Source: Symbiobacterium terraclitae (GTDB taxonomy: Bacteria; Bacillota; Sulfobacillia; Symbiobacteriales; Symbiobacteriaceae). From it: 64,000 bases of DNA. Shown in pieces: positions 24,763 through 37,114 of the stretch; within the stretch, counting starts at the first letter, position 1; each line of letters starts with the position of its first letter. Location of the stretch: contig NZ_JAGGLG010000023.1 of the NCBI RefSeq assembly GCF_017874315.1, positions 1 to 64,000 on the forward strand, given 5' to 3'. A program made the translations under genes and the position numbers. The notes below the pieces were generated by a model, which ran no database searches, was not told the origin of the DNA, and saw only the letters and a list, made by a program, of their open reading frames with translations.

Positions 24763-27171
24763 GTGGCCAGGAAACGTTCGGAGCAGTTGCTGAACTTGCC
24801 GCTCCTGCCGCTGAAGGGGCAGATCGTCTTCCCGACCATGATCGTCCCGCTGGAGGTTGGCCGCGAGAAGTCCATGCGGGCCGTCGAGCAGGCGATGAAC
24901 GAGGGCCGGCGTATGGTTCTCGCCATGCAGAAGGATGCCAAGAACGAAACGCCCGGGCCCGATGACATCTACCTGGTGGGCACGGTTGTCGAGATCAAGC
25001 AGGTGGTCCGGGTCCCCGGCGGTACGTTCAAGGTCGTGTTTGAGGGCGTGTCCCGGGCGCGGATCGACCATTACGTCTCTGAGGAGCCCTACATGCGGGT
25101 GGCCGTGGTCGAGGTGCCGGATGAGGTGACCCGGAGCGCCGAGGCCGAGGCCCTCATGCGTATGGTGATCAACCAGTACGAGCGGTATATCAAGTCTTCG
25201 AAGAAGGTTCCGCCTGAGTCGCTGATCACGGCGGTGCAGGTGGAGGAGCCCGGCCGGCTTGCCGACACGGTTGTGGCCTACCTGGCCAATCTGGAGCTGA
25301 AGGACAAGCAGGCGGTCCTCGAGGCCTTCGACGTGGTGGAACGGCTCGAGCGCGTCTCCGACATCCTGACGCGCGAGATGGAGGTCCTGGACCTCGAGCG
25401 GAAGATCAACGTGCGCGTCCGCAAGCAGATGGAGAAGACGCAGCGCGAGTACTACCTGCGCGAGCAGATCAAGGCCATCCAGAAGGAGCTTGGCGAGCGC
25501 GACGACAAGGGGACCGAGGCCGAGATCTTCCGCCAGAAGATCGAGGAGCTGGGCCTGCCCGACGAGGTGAAGGAGAAGGCCCTGCGCGAGGTCGACCGGC
25601 TCGAGAAGATGCCCCCGATGGCCGCGGAGGCCGTCGTGGTCCGCAACTACCTCGACTGGATCACCAGCCTGCCGTGGTCCACCACCACCGAGGACCAGGT
25701 GGACCTCAAGCGGGCGGAGGAGATCCTCGAGAGCGAGCACTACGGCCTGAAGAAGCCCAAGGACCGCATTCTCGAGTACCTGGCCGTGCGCAAACTCGTC
25801 TCCAAGATGAAGGGGCCCATCCTCTGCCTGGCCGGCCCGCCCGGCGTGGGCAAGACCTCGCTGGCCAAGAGCGTGGCCAACGCGCTGGGCCGGAAGTTCG
25901 TGCGCATGTCCCTCGGCGGCGTGCGGGATGAGGCCGAGATCCGGGGGCACCGGCGGACGTACGTGGGCGCCCTGCCCGGCCGCATCATCCAGGGCATGCG
26001 CCAGGCCGGCTCCAAGAACCCCGTCTTCCTGCTGGACGAGATCGACAAGATGTCCTCCGACTTCCGGGGCGACCCCGCGTCCGCTCTGCTGGAGGTGCTG
26101 GACCCCGAGCAGAACCACGCCTTCGTGGACCACTACCTCGAGGCGCCCTTCGACCTCTCCGGCGTGCTCTTCATCACCACGGCCAACGTGGTGTGGAACA
26201 TCCCGCGGCCGCTCCTGGACCGCATGGAGCTGATCTCCCTCTCGGGCTACACCGAGGACGAGAAGGTGGAGATCGCCAAGCGGCACCTGCTGCCCAAGCA
26301 GCGGCGGGACCACGGGCTGAGCGAGGCGAACCTGGAGGTCTCGGAGAACGTCCTGCGCAGCATCGTGCGGGAGCACACCCGGGAGGCCGGCGTCCGCAAC
26401 CTGGAGCGGCAGCTGGCGACCATCTGCCGCAAGGCGGCCCGGGAGATCGCCACCGGCAACGCGGAGGCGGTGCGGGTCACCACGCAGAACCTGCACACCT
26501 ACCTGGGTGCGCCCCGGTACCAGTGGGGCAAGCGGGCCAAGGAGGACCAGGTGGGCGTGGCCACCGGCATGGTCTACACCGAGGTGGGCGGCGACATCCT
26601 GCCCATCGAGGTCTCGCTCATGAAGGGCAAGGGCTCCCTCATCCTCACCGGCAAGCTGGGCGAGGTGATGAAGGAGTCGGCGCAGGCCGGCCTCTCCTAC
26701 ATTCGGAGCCGCGCCCGCGACCTTGGGCTGGAGGAGGACTTCCACTCCAAGTACGACATCCACATCCACGTGCCCGAGGGCGCGGTGCCCAAGGAGGGGC
26801 CGTCCGCCGGGATCGCCATGGCCACGGCCGTCGTCTCCGCCCTGACCCACCGGCCGGTGCGGGCCGACGTGGCGATGACGGGCGAGATCACCCTCCGGGG
26901 GCGGGTGCTGCCGATCGGCGGCGTGAAGGAGAAGCTGCTCGGCGCCCACCGGGCCGGGATCACGCAGATCATCCTGCCACGCGAGAACGAGAAGGACCTG
27001 GAGGAGGTTCCCGGCAACGTCCGGAAGAAGCTGCAGGTGCACCTGGTCGACCACATGGACGAGGTGCTGCGGGTGGCCCTGCTGGAGGCGAAGGAGAGCG
27101 ACGACCAGATTCTCCCGCCGCCCGACCCGCTGGGGGTGGAGGGCTCGCATCCCGCCAGTCCGGTGGTCTGA
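24763..27171 (+). CDS. lon: Lon protease (LonA, class A)
   Basis: ATP-dependent cytosolic protease for damaged and regulatory proteins. The 802-residue protein has the N-terminal LAN substrate domain (about 12-200), a coiled-coil (about 200-300), AAA+ with Walker A GPPGVGKT (358-365) and the Ser681 (KEGPSAGIA)/Lys722 (GGVKEKLL) catalytic dyad. The GTG at 24763 is chosen because AGGAGGTGA at 24749-24757 fits it; the in-frame GTG at 24754 is inside that SD. TAGAAT at 24724 may be the -10. It follows lonB, as in Bacillus. Confidence 0.97.
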   Translation: MARKRSEQLLNLPLLPLKGQIVFPTMIVPLEVGREKSMRAVEQAMNEGRRMVLAMQKDAKNETPGPDDIYLVGTVVEIKQVVRVPGGTFKVVFEGVSRARIDHYVSEEPYMRVAVVEVPDEVTRSAEAEALMRMVINQYERYIKSSKKVPPESLITAVQVEEPGRLADTVVAYLANLELKDKQAVLEAFDVVERLERVSDILTREMEVLDLERKINVRVRKQMEKTQREYYLREQIKAIQKELGERDDKGTEAEIFRQKIEELGLPDEVKEKALREVDRLEKMPPMAAEAVVVRNYLDWITSLPWSTTTEDQVDLKRAEEILESEHYGLKKPKDRILEYLAVRKLVSKMKGPILCLAGPPGVGKTSLAKSVANALGRKFVRMSLGGVRDEAEIRGHRRTYVGALPGRIIQGMRQAGSKNPVFLLDEIDKMSSDFRGDPASALLEVLDPEQNHAFVDHYLEAPFDLSGVLFITTANVVWNIPRPLLDRMELISLSGYTEDEKVEIAKRHLLPKQRRDHGLSEANLEVSENVLRSIVREHTREAGVRNLERQLATICRKAAREIATGNAEAVRVTTQNLHTYLGAPRYQWGKRAKEDQVGVATGMVYTEVGGDILPIEVSLMKGKGSLILTGKLGEVMKESAQAGLSYIRSRARDLGLEEDFHSKYDIHIHVPEGAVPKEGPSAGIAMATAVVSALTHRPVRADVAMTGEITLRGRVLPIGGVKEKLLGAHRAGITQIILPRENEKDLEEVPGNVRKKLQVHLVDHMDEVLRVALLEAKESDDQILPPPDPLGVEGSHPASPVV

Positions 27172-27178
27172 CGTTCAG

Positions 27179-27208
27179 GACGGGAGGAACCGCCTGGTTC
27201 CTCCCGTC
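27179..27208 (+). terminator. U-less hairpin after lon
   Basis: A perfect 13-bp stem (GACGGGAGGAACC with its complement) closes GCCT, 7 bp after the lon stop and without a T-run. Partial read-through into engB is likely. Confidence 0.55.
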
Positions 27209-27257
27209 GATTCCTGCCTGTCGGGCACCTGCCCGGCGGCCGTCGAGGAGGGGTATA

Positions 27258-27944
27258 TTGGCCGTTTTCGCCGAGTTCGTCCTGAGCGTCGCGTCGCCGG
27301 CTCAGTTGCCCGGCGACGGGCTGCCCGAGCTCGCCCTGGTGGGCCGGTCCAACGTGGGCAAGTCGTCGCTGATCAACGCGCTGGTGCAGAACCGCAAGCT
27401 GGCCCGGACATCCAACACGCCGGGGCGCACGCAGACGCTGAACTACTACCGCATCTGGCCGGAGGGGAAGCCGCGGTTCGGGGAGGCCGTTCCCCGTCCG
27501 CCCGGCCCGGACCGGTTCGCCCTCACCGGCACCGCCCGGGAGGCTGCGCTGAAGGCGGGCGCGTTCTACCTGGTGGACATGCCGGGCTACGGCTTCGCCC
27601 GGGTCTCGGAGGCGCAGCGGCGGCAGTGGGGCCAGCTGATCGAGAACTACCTGCTGAAGCGGGAGACCCTCCGCGGGGTCGTCCAGGTCGTCGACCTGCG
27701 GCATCCGCCCAGCAAGGACGACGTCGCGATGCGCGAGTGGCTGCGCCACCACGGCAGGACGGCGCTCTGCGTCGCCACCAAGGCCGACAAGGTCGGGCGC
27801 CCGCTGTGGCCGCGACACCTGAAGGTGATCGCCCAGGACCTCGCCCTGGATCCGGGGGCGGAGCCGCTCATCGTCTTCTCCGCAGAGACCGGTGCCGGCC
27901 GGGAAGAAGTATGGCGCTGGATCATCGAAAAGATGAAACAGTAG
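27258..27944 (+). CDS. engB: Ribosome-biogenesis GTPase YsxC/EngB with an internal insertion
   Basis: EngB is an essential TRAFAC GTPase for 50S assembly. From the TTG at 27258 (SD GAGGAGGGG) it has 228 residues, against ~195 in Bacillus. G1 is GRSNVGKSS (29-37), G3 DMPGYG (107-112), G4 TKAD and G5 SAETG. About 32 extra residues (roughly 69-101, rich in Pro, Gly and Arg) separate the switch-I motif [11 protein letters not shown] from G3. The gene follows lon, as in Bacillus lonA-ysxC. Confidence 0.92.
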   Translation: MAVFAEFVLSVASPAQLPGDGLPELALVGRSNVGKSSLINALVQNRKLARTSNTPGRTQTLNYYRIWPEGKPRFGEAVPRPPGPDRFALTGTAREAALKAGAFYLVDMPGYGFARVSEAQRRQWGQLIENYLLKRETLRGVVQVVDLRHPPSKDDVAMREWLRHHGRTALCVATKADKVGRPLWPRHLKVIAQDLALDPGAEPLIVFSAETGAGREEVWRWIIEKMKQ

Positions 27945-28051
27945 GGACTGTACTGATTATCCACCGAAAGTATTCCCTTGCATGACTCCTTTATGCTACA
28001 TTGTGGCTGTACTGTAATCCGCCAACCGGATTATGCGCGGAGGGGAATAAC

Positions 28052-29554
28052 ATGCGCCTGTCTCACCTGCTGAATCCGCTGCAGTGGAACTTCGGTCCCC
28101 GGACGGTCGCCACGCTGGTCACCTGGGCGTTTCTCCCGGTTGGCCTGGTGACCTACGTGGCCAGCGAGCGGCTGCGGAACACGGCTGGGGCGGCGGGGCT
28201 GAGCGCGGACCAGCTGAGCCTGCTGCAGTCCGAACTCCTGACCGCCTTTGCCTTGGTCATGGTTCCGGTCTTCGTGGTGGTCATCCTCGCTTCGCTCCTG
28301 TTCGCCTGGGTGGTCGTGCAGCCGCTGAAGCGGCTTCAGCAGGCGATGAACCGCGTGGCCGCAGGCGACCTGTCCGTCACCTCCCTCCGGGTTGCGAGCC
28401 GGGACGAGGTGGGGCAGGCCACCGCCGCGTTCAACACAATGGCCACGCAGTTGGCGGGGATGGTGCGCACCATCGCCCAGACGGCCTCCGATCTCGACAG
28501 GGCGGCCGGCGGGCTCGACGCGAGCGCCCGGGAGACCGGCGAGGCCACCGAGTCCGCAGCCAGGCAGATCGAGTCCGTGCGGGCGATCGCCGAGCAGCAG
28601 GCGCGCCAGGCGGCCGACGGGGCCCGGGCGATCCGCGAGGTGGAGGACGCCGCCAGCCAGGTGGCCGCGGCCGCCCAGTCGCAGGCCGAGGAGGTCGACC
28701 GCGCGGCTTCCACCGTCCGGCAGATGGCGCAGGCGATCGAGCAGGTGGCGGAGAGCGCCGGCGTCGTCGCCGAGGCGGCCGGCCGGACCCGGGAGGCCGC
28801 CGAGCATGGCGGCCAGGCGGTCCGGCTGTCGCAGGAGGGCATGAACCAGGTGCGCACCCGCGTGCTGGACGCCTCCAACCAGGTCCGGGAACTGAGCCAG
28901 TCGCTGCACCAGGTTGACGAGATCCTGCAGCTGATCACGGAGATCGCCGGCCAGACCGACCTGCTGGCGCTGAACGCGGCCATCGAGGCCGCCCGCGTCG
29001 GCGAACACGGCAAGGGCTTCGCCGTCGTCGCCGGCGAGGTGCGCCGCCTGGCCGAGCGGGTGCGGACGGCCGCCGCCGAGATCGCCGGCCGGGTCGAGGG
29101 GCTGCGGCAGAGCGCAGCCGACGTGGTCGGCGCCATGGAGGCGGGTACCGAGGAGGTGGAGCGGGGCGTCAAGCTCTCGGAAGAGGCGGGGGCGGCCCTG
29201 GAGCGCATCCTCGCTGCCGTGGCCGAGACGCTGGCCGAGGCGCAGTCCATCTCGGCCGCTTCCGAGGAGATCGCGGCGGCCAGCCAGGATGTGGTCAACG
29301 CCACCGTACAGCTGTCGGCAATCGCGGAGGAGAACGCCGCGACCGCCGAGCAGATGCTGGCCAGCGCCCGGGCGGTCACCAACATGATCAGCGACGTCGA
29401 GGCGCACGCCCAGACGAGCTACAGCGCCACGGAGGCGATGGCGGCCTCCTCCGTCCAGGTCCAGTCCGCTGTCGAGCGGCTGGCGGGCCTGGCCAAGCAG
29501 GCGGCAGACATGGCCAACGGCCTGCGCCGGCAGGCGGAGCAGTTCCGCTTCTAA
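28052..29554 (+). CDS. Methyl-accepting chemotaxis protein with minimal sensor region
   Basis: A 500-residue membrane chemoreceptor. Two transmembrane helices (about 17-38 and 66-90) enclose only ~28 extracytoplasmic residues, too few for a Cache or 4-helix ligand domain. A HAMP domain (about 88-140) and a long coiled coil follow, with the CheA/CheW-contact hairpin [24 protein letters not shown] near 300. GGAGGGGAA precedes the ATG at 28052. It stands alone here, with no che genes nearby. It probably senses membrane or internal cues, or redox/energy state. Confidence 0.9.
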   Translation: MRLSHLLNPLQWNFGPRTVATLVTWAFLPVGLVTYVASERLRNTAGAAGLSADQLSLLQSELLTAFALVMVPVFVVVILASLLFAWVVVQPLKRLQQAMNRVAAGDLSVTSLRVASRDEVGQATAAFNTMATQLAGMVRTIAQTASDLDRAAGGLDASARETGEATESAARQIESVRAIAEQQARQAADGARAIREVEDAASQVAAAAQSQAEEVDRAASTVRQMAQAIEQVAESAGVVAEAAGRTREAAEHGGQAVRLSQEGMNQVRTRVLDASNQVRELSQSLHQVDEILQLITEIAGQTDLLALNAAIEAARVGEHGKGFAVVAGEVRRLAERVRTAAAEIAGRVEGLRQSAADVVGAMEAGTEEVERGVKLSEEAGAALERILAAVAETLAEAQSISAASEEIAAASQDVVNATVQLSAIAEENAATAEQMLASARAVTNMISDVEAHAQTSYSATEAMAASSVQVQSAVERLAGLAKQAADMANGLRRQAEQFRF

Positions 29555-29576
29555 GCACGAAACTGGATAAAAACCG

Positions 29577-29608
29577 GCGGGGGGCGGAAGCCCCCCGCAC
29601 GCTATTTT
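29577..29608. terminator. Bidirectional terminator between the chemoreceptor and EamA genes
   Basis: GCGGGGGGC pairs with GCCCCCCGC around GGAA. The + side is followed by ACGCTATTTTT, and the - side reads into CCGGTTTTTATCC, so it can serve both convergent genes. Confidence 0.8.
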
Positions 29609-30537
29609 TGCTCAGCCGCCTCCAGCGGCTTCGGCTGATTCCTGCGCCCGATGGGCAGCTCCGCCAGCAGCATGCCGGCGACGATCAGTGCGGCCCCCAC
29701 GTAACCCCGGGGCTCCAGCGTCTCCCCGGCCAGCAGGTAGGCGAAGATGGCGCCCCAGACGGGTTCGGCGGCGAAGATCAGCGCGGTGTGCGTCGCGGTG
29801 GTGTAGGGCTGGAGGAGGTTCTGGAGGAGGAAGGCCGCAGCGGTGGCCAGCAGGCCGCAGATGACGGTCGCAGCCGCGACGTGGGCGGGCGGTCCCCACC
29901 AGAGTACGCCCTCCACGCCCGGGCCGACGGTGCCCCGCTCCCACAGGTGCAACGCGCCCGCCATCACGCCCGCGGTCCCCAGCTGGATCACCGCCAGCGC
30001 GGTGGGGTCGTGCCGGCCGGCGAAGCGGCTCACGCCGGCCACGTGCAGGCCGAAGCCCAGGGCGCCCATCAGCACCAGCAGGTCGCCGCGGGTGGGCAGC
30101 AGGTCGTCGTTCAGGGAGAGCAGAGCGAGGCCGGCCAGGGCGGTGCCCACGCCGAGCCAGGCCCCCGGCGACGGCGGCCGCCGTAGCCAGACCACCGAGA
30201 GCACGGGCACGATCACGACCGAAAGCCCGGTGATGAACGCTGCCTTCGCGCTGGTGGTGTAGGCGAGGCCGAAGGTCTGGAACGCGTATCCGGCGAAGAC
30301 GAAGGCGCCCAGCAGCGCACCGGCCCGCCAGGTGGCGGCCGGCCGCCCGATCAGGCGCCGGCGGAAGAGCGCCCCCAGCAGCGCCGCGGCCATCAGGAAG
30401 CGCACCGCGAGGAACCAGTAGGTGGGAACGCCGCCCTCCGCCAGGTCGGTGGCGTTCTTGACGAGGGGGAACGTGGCACCCCACACGGCGGTCACTGCCA
30501 GCAGAGCCAAGTCTGCCTGCCAAGTGCGGATCCGCAA
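29602..30537 (-). CDS. EamA/RhaT-family (DMT) transporter
   Basis: A 311-residue inner-membrane transporter with ten hydrophobic helices arranged as two EamA repeats (LLAVTAVWGATFPLVK... and VICGLLATAAAFLLQN...AEPVWGAIFAYLLAGE). Family members export amino acids or other metabolites; the substrate cannot be named. The start is probably TTG 30537 (SD GGGAGTGA) or GTG 30546. Upstream in-frame codons lie in or before the promoter at 30556-30584 and are excluded. Confidence 0.87.
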   Translation of the reverse strand: MRIRTWQADLALLAVTAVWGATFPLVKNATDLAEGGVPTYWFLAVRFLMAAALLGALFRRRLIGRPAATWRAGALLGAFVFAGYAFQTFGLAYTTSAKAAFITGLSVVIVPVLSVVWLRRPPSPGAWLGVGTALAGLALLSLNDDLLPTRGDLLVLMGALGFGLHVAGVSRFAGRHDPTALAVIQLGTAGVMAGALHLWERGTVGPGVEGVLWWGPPAHVAAATVICGLLATAAAFLLQNLLQPYTTATHTALIFAAEPVWGAIFAYLLAGETLEPRGYVGAALIVAGMLLAELPIGRRNQPKPLEAAEQK

Positions 30538-30555
30538 CCCGGTCACTCCCACAGT

Positions 30556-30584
30556 GTCATAGTTAATATCGTTAATCCTAGCAA
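30556..30584 (-). promoter_or_regulatory. Promoter of the EamA transporter gene
   Basis: On the - strand TTGCTA (30584-30579), a 17-bp spacer and TATGAC (30561-30556). The transcript would start very near the codons proposed as starts, giving a short leader. Confidence 0.6.
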
Positions 30585-30729
30585 ATGACGCGGCCTGCGT
30601 CCATTGCCGGCGCGGCTTACAGCGGCGCCGCTCGCACATTTTCCCTGAAGGTAGCCCGCCGTCGTCCGTCGAAAACACAGCCCGTTACGAGATAAACAGT
30701 CTAGACAGCAAGGGCGTGCTAGAACAGCG

Positions 30730-31284
30730 ATGGCAACGACGGACGACTATTTGACGGGTCCGTCCTCGGTGCGGCTGCGGCCGGTCGAGCAGGGAGACCT
30801 GGAGCTGCTGCTCCGCTGGGACGAAGATCCGGTTATCGCCGCCCTGATGGGCAGGCGGTTCGAGAACACCAGCCCTGCAGAGTGGTTCAGCGCCCAGCGG
30901 CGGATGCGCTCCTATCGCATATGGATCATCGAGCGCGGGGAGCAGCCGGTCGGCGAGGTGGAGCTGGCCCAGGTGAACCACCGGACGCGTTCGGCGGAAG
31001 TGCGGATATGCGTCGGCGAGCGGGAACTGTGGGGGCAGGGGATCGGCACGACGGCCATGACCCGCGCCCTCGACGAGGCTTTTGGCCCCATGGCGCTGGA
31101 TGAGGTATACCTGCGCGTGTTCGCGAACAACGGGCGGGCCATCGCCCTGTATGACCGGCTGGGCTTCCAGCCGGCTGGCGTGCTCAGGCCGAGCCGCCGC
31201 CGGAACGACCCGGCGCCGGTGCTGCTCATGCGGCTGACGCGCCACCGCTGGCAGAGCCACCGGAAGAGCGGCCGCGCCAGCTGA
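30730..31284 (+). CDS. GNAT-family N-acetyltransferase
   Basis: A 184-residue acetyl-CoA-dependent acetyltransferase of the RimJ/RimL-like type. Visible features are SSVRLRPVEQGDLELLLRW at the start, GEVELAQVNHRTRSAEVRICVG, the acetyl-CoA loop ELWGQGIGTTAMTRALDEAF (Q-x-x-G-x-G/A) and NNGRAIALYDRLGFQPAGVLR. The substrate may be a protein N-terminus, an antibiotic or a small amine. The SD before the ATG is weak; AAGGG lies 15 nt upstream. It is monocistronic between two convergent/divergent units. Confidence 0.85.
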   Translation: MATTDDYLTGPSSVRLRPVEQGDLELLLRWDEDPVIAALMGRRFENTSPAEWFSAQRRMRSYRIWIIERGEQPVGEVELAQVNHRTRSAEVRICVGERELWGQGIGTTAMTRALDEAFGPMALDEVYLRVFANNGRAIALYDRLGFQPAGVLRPSRRRNDPAPVLLMRLTRHRWQSHRKSGRAS

Positions 31285-31306
31285 GCGGGCCGGGAAGGCG
31301 GCAGTG

Positions 31307-31335
31307 TTGACAACCGGGCAAGCCCGGCATATCAT
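31307..31335 (+). promoter_or_regulatory. Promoter of the T-box/valS operon
   Basis: Consensus TTGACA (31307-31312), a 17-bp spacer and TATCAT (31330-31335). It sets the leader start near 31342. Confidence 0.85.
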
Positions 31336-31341
31336 CATTGC

Positions 31342-31611
31342 ATATCCATCATTGCCAGAGGCGTGGAAGCGGAGGAGTAACCGGCACACCGCCCTCAGCG
31401 AGGGAGCCCCGCCGGGTGAAAGGGTTCCCGGGTCAGGCGCCGGCGAAGTCGCCGTCGAAGCCGCATCCCCGAACCGGGCGCCGCGCTTTCGGGCCCGCTC
31501 AAGGGATGCCGGGTCAAGCCCGTTACAGCGAGAGAGTGCCCCCGTGCGCGGGGGAAATAAGGTGGTACCGCGAGCCCCGGCTCGTCCTTATGGGACGAGG
31601 CCGGGGCTTTG
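31342..31611 (+). promoter_or_regulatory. T-box riboswitch controlling valS (tRNA-Val specific)
   Basis: A ~270-nt leader. The conserved T-box bulge TGGTACCGCG is at 31563-31572 and overlaps the terminator stem (31573-31608, then TTTGATT). TGGT would pair with an uncharged tRNA ending ACCA. Stem I shows the loop-E AGTA, the AGCGAGGGAGCC element and GGGTGAAAGG. By pairing of CCGGC with GCCGG, the specifier loop contains GTC (31448-31450), a valine codon. Uncharged tRNA-Val would favour antitermination. The specifier assignment is inference. Confidence 0.92.
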
Positions 31612-31633
31612 ATTCTGAGGAGGGAGGATCCGG

Positions 31634-34359
<2,726 letters not shown>

Positions 34360-34363
<4 letters not shown>

Positions 34364-35685
34364 AGAACGACATGACTTACGCTGCGGCCCTGGCCTTTCT
34401 GGCGGGGCTGCAGCGCTTCGGGATGAAGCCTGGCCTGGAGCGGACGGCTGCCCTGCTGGAACGGCTCGGGCGGCCCGAACGCCGGGTCGGGCGGGTGGTG
34501 CACATCACCGGTACCAGCGGCAAGGGCTCGGTGGCGGCGATGGTGGAGGCGGGCCTGAGGGCCTCCGGGCGCCGGGTCGGCCTCTTCACCTCGCCTCCCC
34601 TGGAGCGGTTTACCGAGCGGATGCAGCTGAACCGGGCCGAGATCGCGGAGGACGAGGTGGGCCGCCTGGCAGCGGCCATCGCCCCCCACGCGAAGGCGCT
34701 GTCGGCCGGCGGTGAGGACTCGCCGACCGAGTTCGAGGTCATCACCGCCATGGCGCTGGCCTGGTTCGCCGATCAGGGCGTGGACGACCTGGTGCTGGAG
34801 GCGGGCATGGGCGGCCGGTTCGACGCCACCACCGCGGTGGAGCGGGTTGCCGCCACGGCCATCACCAACGTCGCGCTCGACCACACCCGGTGGCTGGGCG
34901 ACACCCACGAGGCGATCGCCTGGGACAAGGCCGGGATCATCCGTCCCGGGGTCCCGTGCGTAACCGGCACCGACCACCCCGGCGCCCTCGCGGTGATCGA
35001 GCGGGTGGCCCGGGAGCAGGGCGCACCGCTGATCCGGGTGACGCCCGAGGACAGCCGGGTCGTGACGACCGGCCCGGACGGCCAGGTGGTGGACCTGCGC
35101 GGGGCGCGCGGCTGGTACCGGGACGTCCGCCTCAGCCTGCTGGGGGCGCACCAGGCGGCCAACGCCGCAGTGGCCCTGCGGCTGCTGGAGCTGCTGGACG
35201 TGGACGAGGGCGCGATCCGGAGCGGGCTGGCCGAGGTGGTCTGGCCGGGCCGGATGGAGCTGGTGCGGGCGCCCGGCGGGCGGCTGGTGCTGCTGGACGG
35301 GGCGCACAACCCGGCCAAGTGCGCCGCCCTCGCCCGGGCGGTCCGGGACGTCTTCCCGGGCCGGCGCGTCCACCTGCTGCTGGGCGTCCTGGCCGACAAG
35401 GACGTGGAGCGGACCGTGGCGCCGCTGCTCCCGCTGGCGGAGCAGATCTGGGCCGTCGCGCCGGAGAGCCCCCGCGCCCTGCCGGCGGAGGAGCTGGCCG
35501 GCGTCTGCGCCGGGCTGGGCCGCTCTGCCCGGGTCGTCCCCGCGATCGCCGAGGCGCTTCCGGCCGCCCTGGCGGCGGCCGGCCCGGACGACCTGTTGGT
35601 GGTCACCGGCTCCTTCTACACGGTGGGACCGGCCCGGCGCATTCTTGTCCGCAGGCAGGTTATACAAGCCCTCCCCCCCGCATAG
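34360..35685 (+). CDS. folC: Bifunctional folylpolyglutamate/dihydrofolate synthase
   Basis: FolC adds glutamates to folates (and glutamate to dihydropteroate). The 441-residue Mur-ligase-fold protein has the P-loop HITGTSGKGSVAA (about 47-58), SPPLERFTERMQLN, GMGGRFDATTAV, the substrate motif LDHTRWLGDTHEAIAWDKAGIIRPG, and LLDGAHNPAKC in the C-terminal domain. It is translationally coupled to valS by an ATGA overlap, the same adjacency as in Bacillus, so it is also under T-box influence. Confidence 0.95.
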
Positions 35686-35797
35686 GCATGGTGGGGAAAA
35701 CGACCCGCACAGGCGAGCGGTCAGGGGCCGACACCATGGGCCGCCCCGAACCGTAAGCTCCACCGGCGGGCGAACCACCCAAGCGGGAGGGGACACC

Positions 35798-36643
35798 ATG
35801 CATCGGTTTGGTCGATCCGTGCAGAGGAAAACGAATGACCGGTGGGGCGGCGTGTTTATCCTGGCCGTCGTGCTGGCCGTGGTGGGTGCCTGGCAGCTCG
35901 GCGGCGTCCTGGGGAACCTCCTGGGCGAGGAGAAGCCCGCCGCCATGGAACCGGTGCCGGGGATGGAGGACGTGACGAGCCTGCCCGAAGCGCCGGTGCC
36001 GACTACCCGGATGGCCCAGACGTTCCAGGTCCACTTCGTCCAGGTCGGCGCGTTCCGCTCTGAGGGGGCCGCCCGCCAGTTCGTCCAGGAGCTGGCGAAG
36101 CAAGATCTGGTTGCGGCGACCACCCCGCGCAACGAGCAGGGGCTCGTGAAGGTCTACGCCGGCCCGTTCATGACGGGCGAGGAGGCGGCTGAGGTCCAGT
36201 CCATCATGGCCGAGACCGGCGTCGCCAAGAACGCCTTCACCGTCGCCATGGAGGTCGCGTACGCCCCCGATGCCGTCATGGCGATGACCGGCTCGGTCAA
36301 CCCCGACCTCCAGGCGGGTCTCGACACCCTGAACAACTACCTGTTCGAGGCCGGCGCCTGGTTCGCCAAGCGCTCGGCCGGTGAGCCGGCCGACGGCGGT
36401 GCGCTGGCCAGCCTGGGCCAGGAGATGAGGCGGCTGGCCACCAAGCTGGCGGCCGCCGAGGAGAGCCCGGCCATCACCCGGTTCCTGGGCCTGGCCGACG
36501 TGGCCTCCGTGAACGCTGCGGACATCGAGGTGGCGGCCACCGCCAGCCCCGGCAGCGAGGAGTTCCAGCGGGCGATGAACGGCTACGTCAGCCTGCTGGA
36601 GCAGTACCGCAACTTCTACACCGAGGGCGGCTCGGGTGAGTAG
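35798..36643 (+). CDS. SPOR-domain membrane protein (SpoIIB-like)
   Basis: A 281-residue bitopic protein: short cytoplasmic N-terminus, one helix (about 20-41), a Pro/Glu linker, and a SPOR domain (about 75-150; VHFVQVGAFRSEGAARQFVQEL...GLVKVYAGPFMTGEEA) that binds denuded peptidoglycan at septa. The remainder is alpha-helical and unassigned. Its place between folC and maf-radC-mreB is that of Bacillus spoIIB, which helps engulfment, so an equivalent role is inferred. ATG 35798 follows GGGAGGGG. Confidence 0.82.
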   Translation: MHRFGRSVQRKTNDRWGGVFILAVVLAVVGAWQLGGVLGNLLGEEKPAAMEPVPGMEDVTSLPEAPVPTTRMAQTFQVHFVQVGAFRSEGAARQFVQELAKQDLVAATTPRNEQGLVKVYAGPFMTGEEAAEVQSIMAETGVAKNAFTVAMEVAYAPDAVMAMTGSVNPDLQAGLDTLNNYLFEAGAWFAKRSAGEPADGGALASLGQEMRRLATKLAAAEESPAITRFLGLADVASVNAADIEVAATASPGSEEFQRAMNGYVSLLEQYRNFYTEGGSGE

Positions 36644-36651
36644 CATGACCC

Positions 36652-36680
36652 GGGGGACCATCACCATGGGATGGTCCCCC
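36652..36680 (+). terminator. Hairpin after the SPOR gene
   Basis: GGGGGACCAT pairs with ATGGTCCCCC around a 9-nt loop and is followed by CTTCCG; only a weak T content. Confidence 0.6.
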
Positions 36681-36725
36681 CTTCCGCGTCTCCGTGGAGC
36701 GCCCAGCCACCACTTGTGGAAGAGA

Positions 36726-36754
36726 TTGCCAATTCGGTACGGCTGTGCTATCCT
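36726..36754 (+). promoter_or_regulatory. Promoter of the DUF4321-maf-radC unit
   Basis: TTGCCA (36726-36731), a 17-bp spacer and TATCCT (36749-36754) lie ~110 bp before the DUF4321 start. Confidence 0.7.
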
Positions 36755-36864
36755 GAGCACAGGGCCATGCACCGCACGAAGGAATCTGGAAGGGAAACCC
36801 CGAAACTTTGGCTATTCGATATCCGTCATATGTAAAGCCGCGCGGCGGTGAAGGGGGCAGTTCC

Positions 36865-37098
36865 GTGAGTCGCGGTTGGTTGGCCTTCATGTGGGCCGTG
36901 ATCGGCGCGGTGGTCGGGCAGCTGCTCGGCGCAGCCCTGGCCGGTCAGGTGCCCTTCCTGAACTACCATCTCCCGCTGGGAATGGCACCGGCGACGCTCG
37001 ACCTGAACTTTCTAGTGGTGACCTTCGGGATTTCGTTCAAGCTAACGATAGCAGGCGCAATCGGGCTGGTCCTGGCCCTGTGGCTGGCCCTGCGCTGA
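36865..37098 (+). CDS. DUF4321 small membrane protein
   Basis: A 77-residue protein with two hydrophobic helices (about 6-28 and 54-76) and the middle segment PFLNYHLPLGMAPATLDLNFLVVTFG. This pattern matches the DUF4321 family often found just upstream of maf in Clostridia; its function is unknown. The GTG at 36865 has AAGGGGG at 36851-36857 as SD. The upstream in-frame ATG at 36808 has no SD. It is 16 bp from maf, so they are co-transcribed. Confidence 0.75.
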   Translation: MSRGWLAFMWAVIGAVVGQLLGAALAGQVPFLNYHLPLGMAPATLDLNFLVVTFGISFKLTIAGAIGLVLALWLALR

Positions 37099-37114
37099 TC
37101 TGGGGTGTCCGCCG

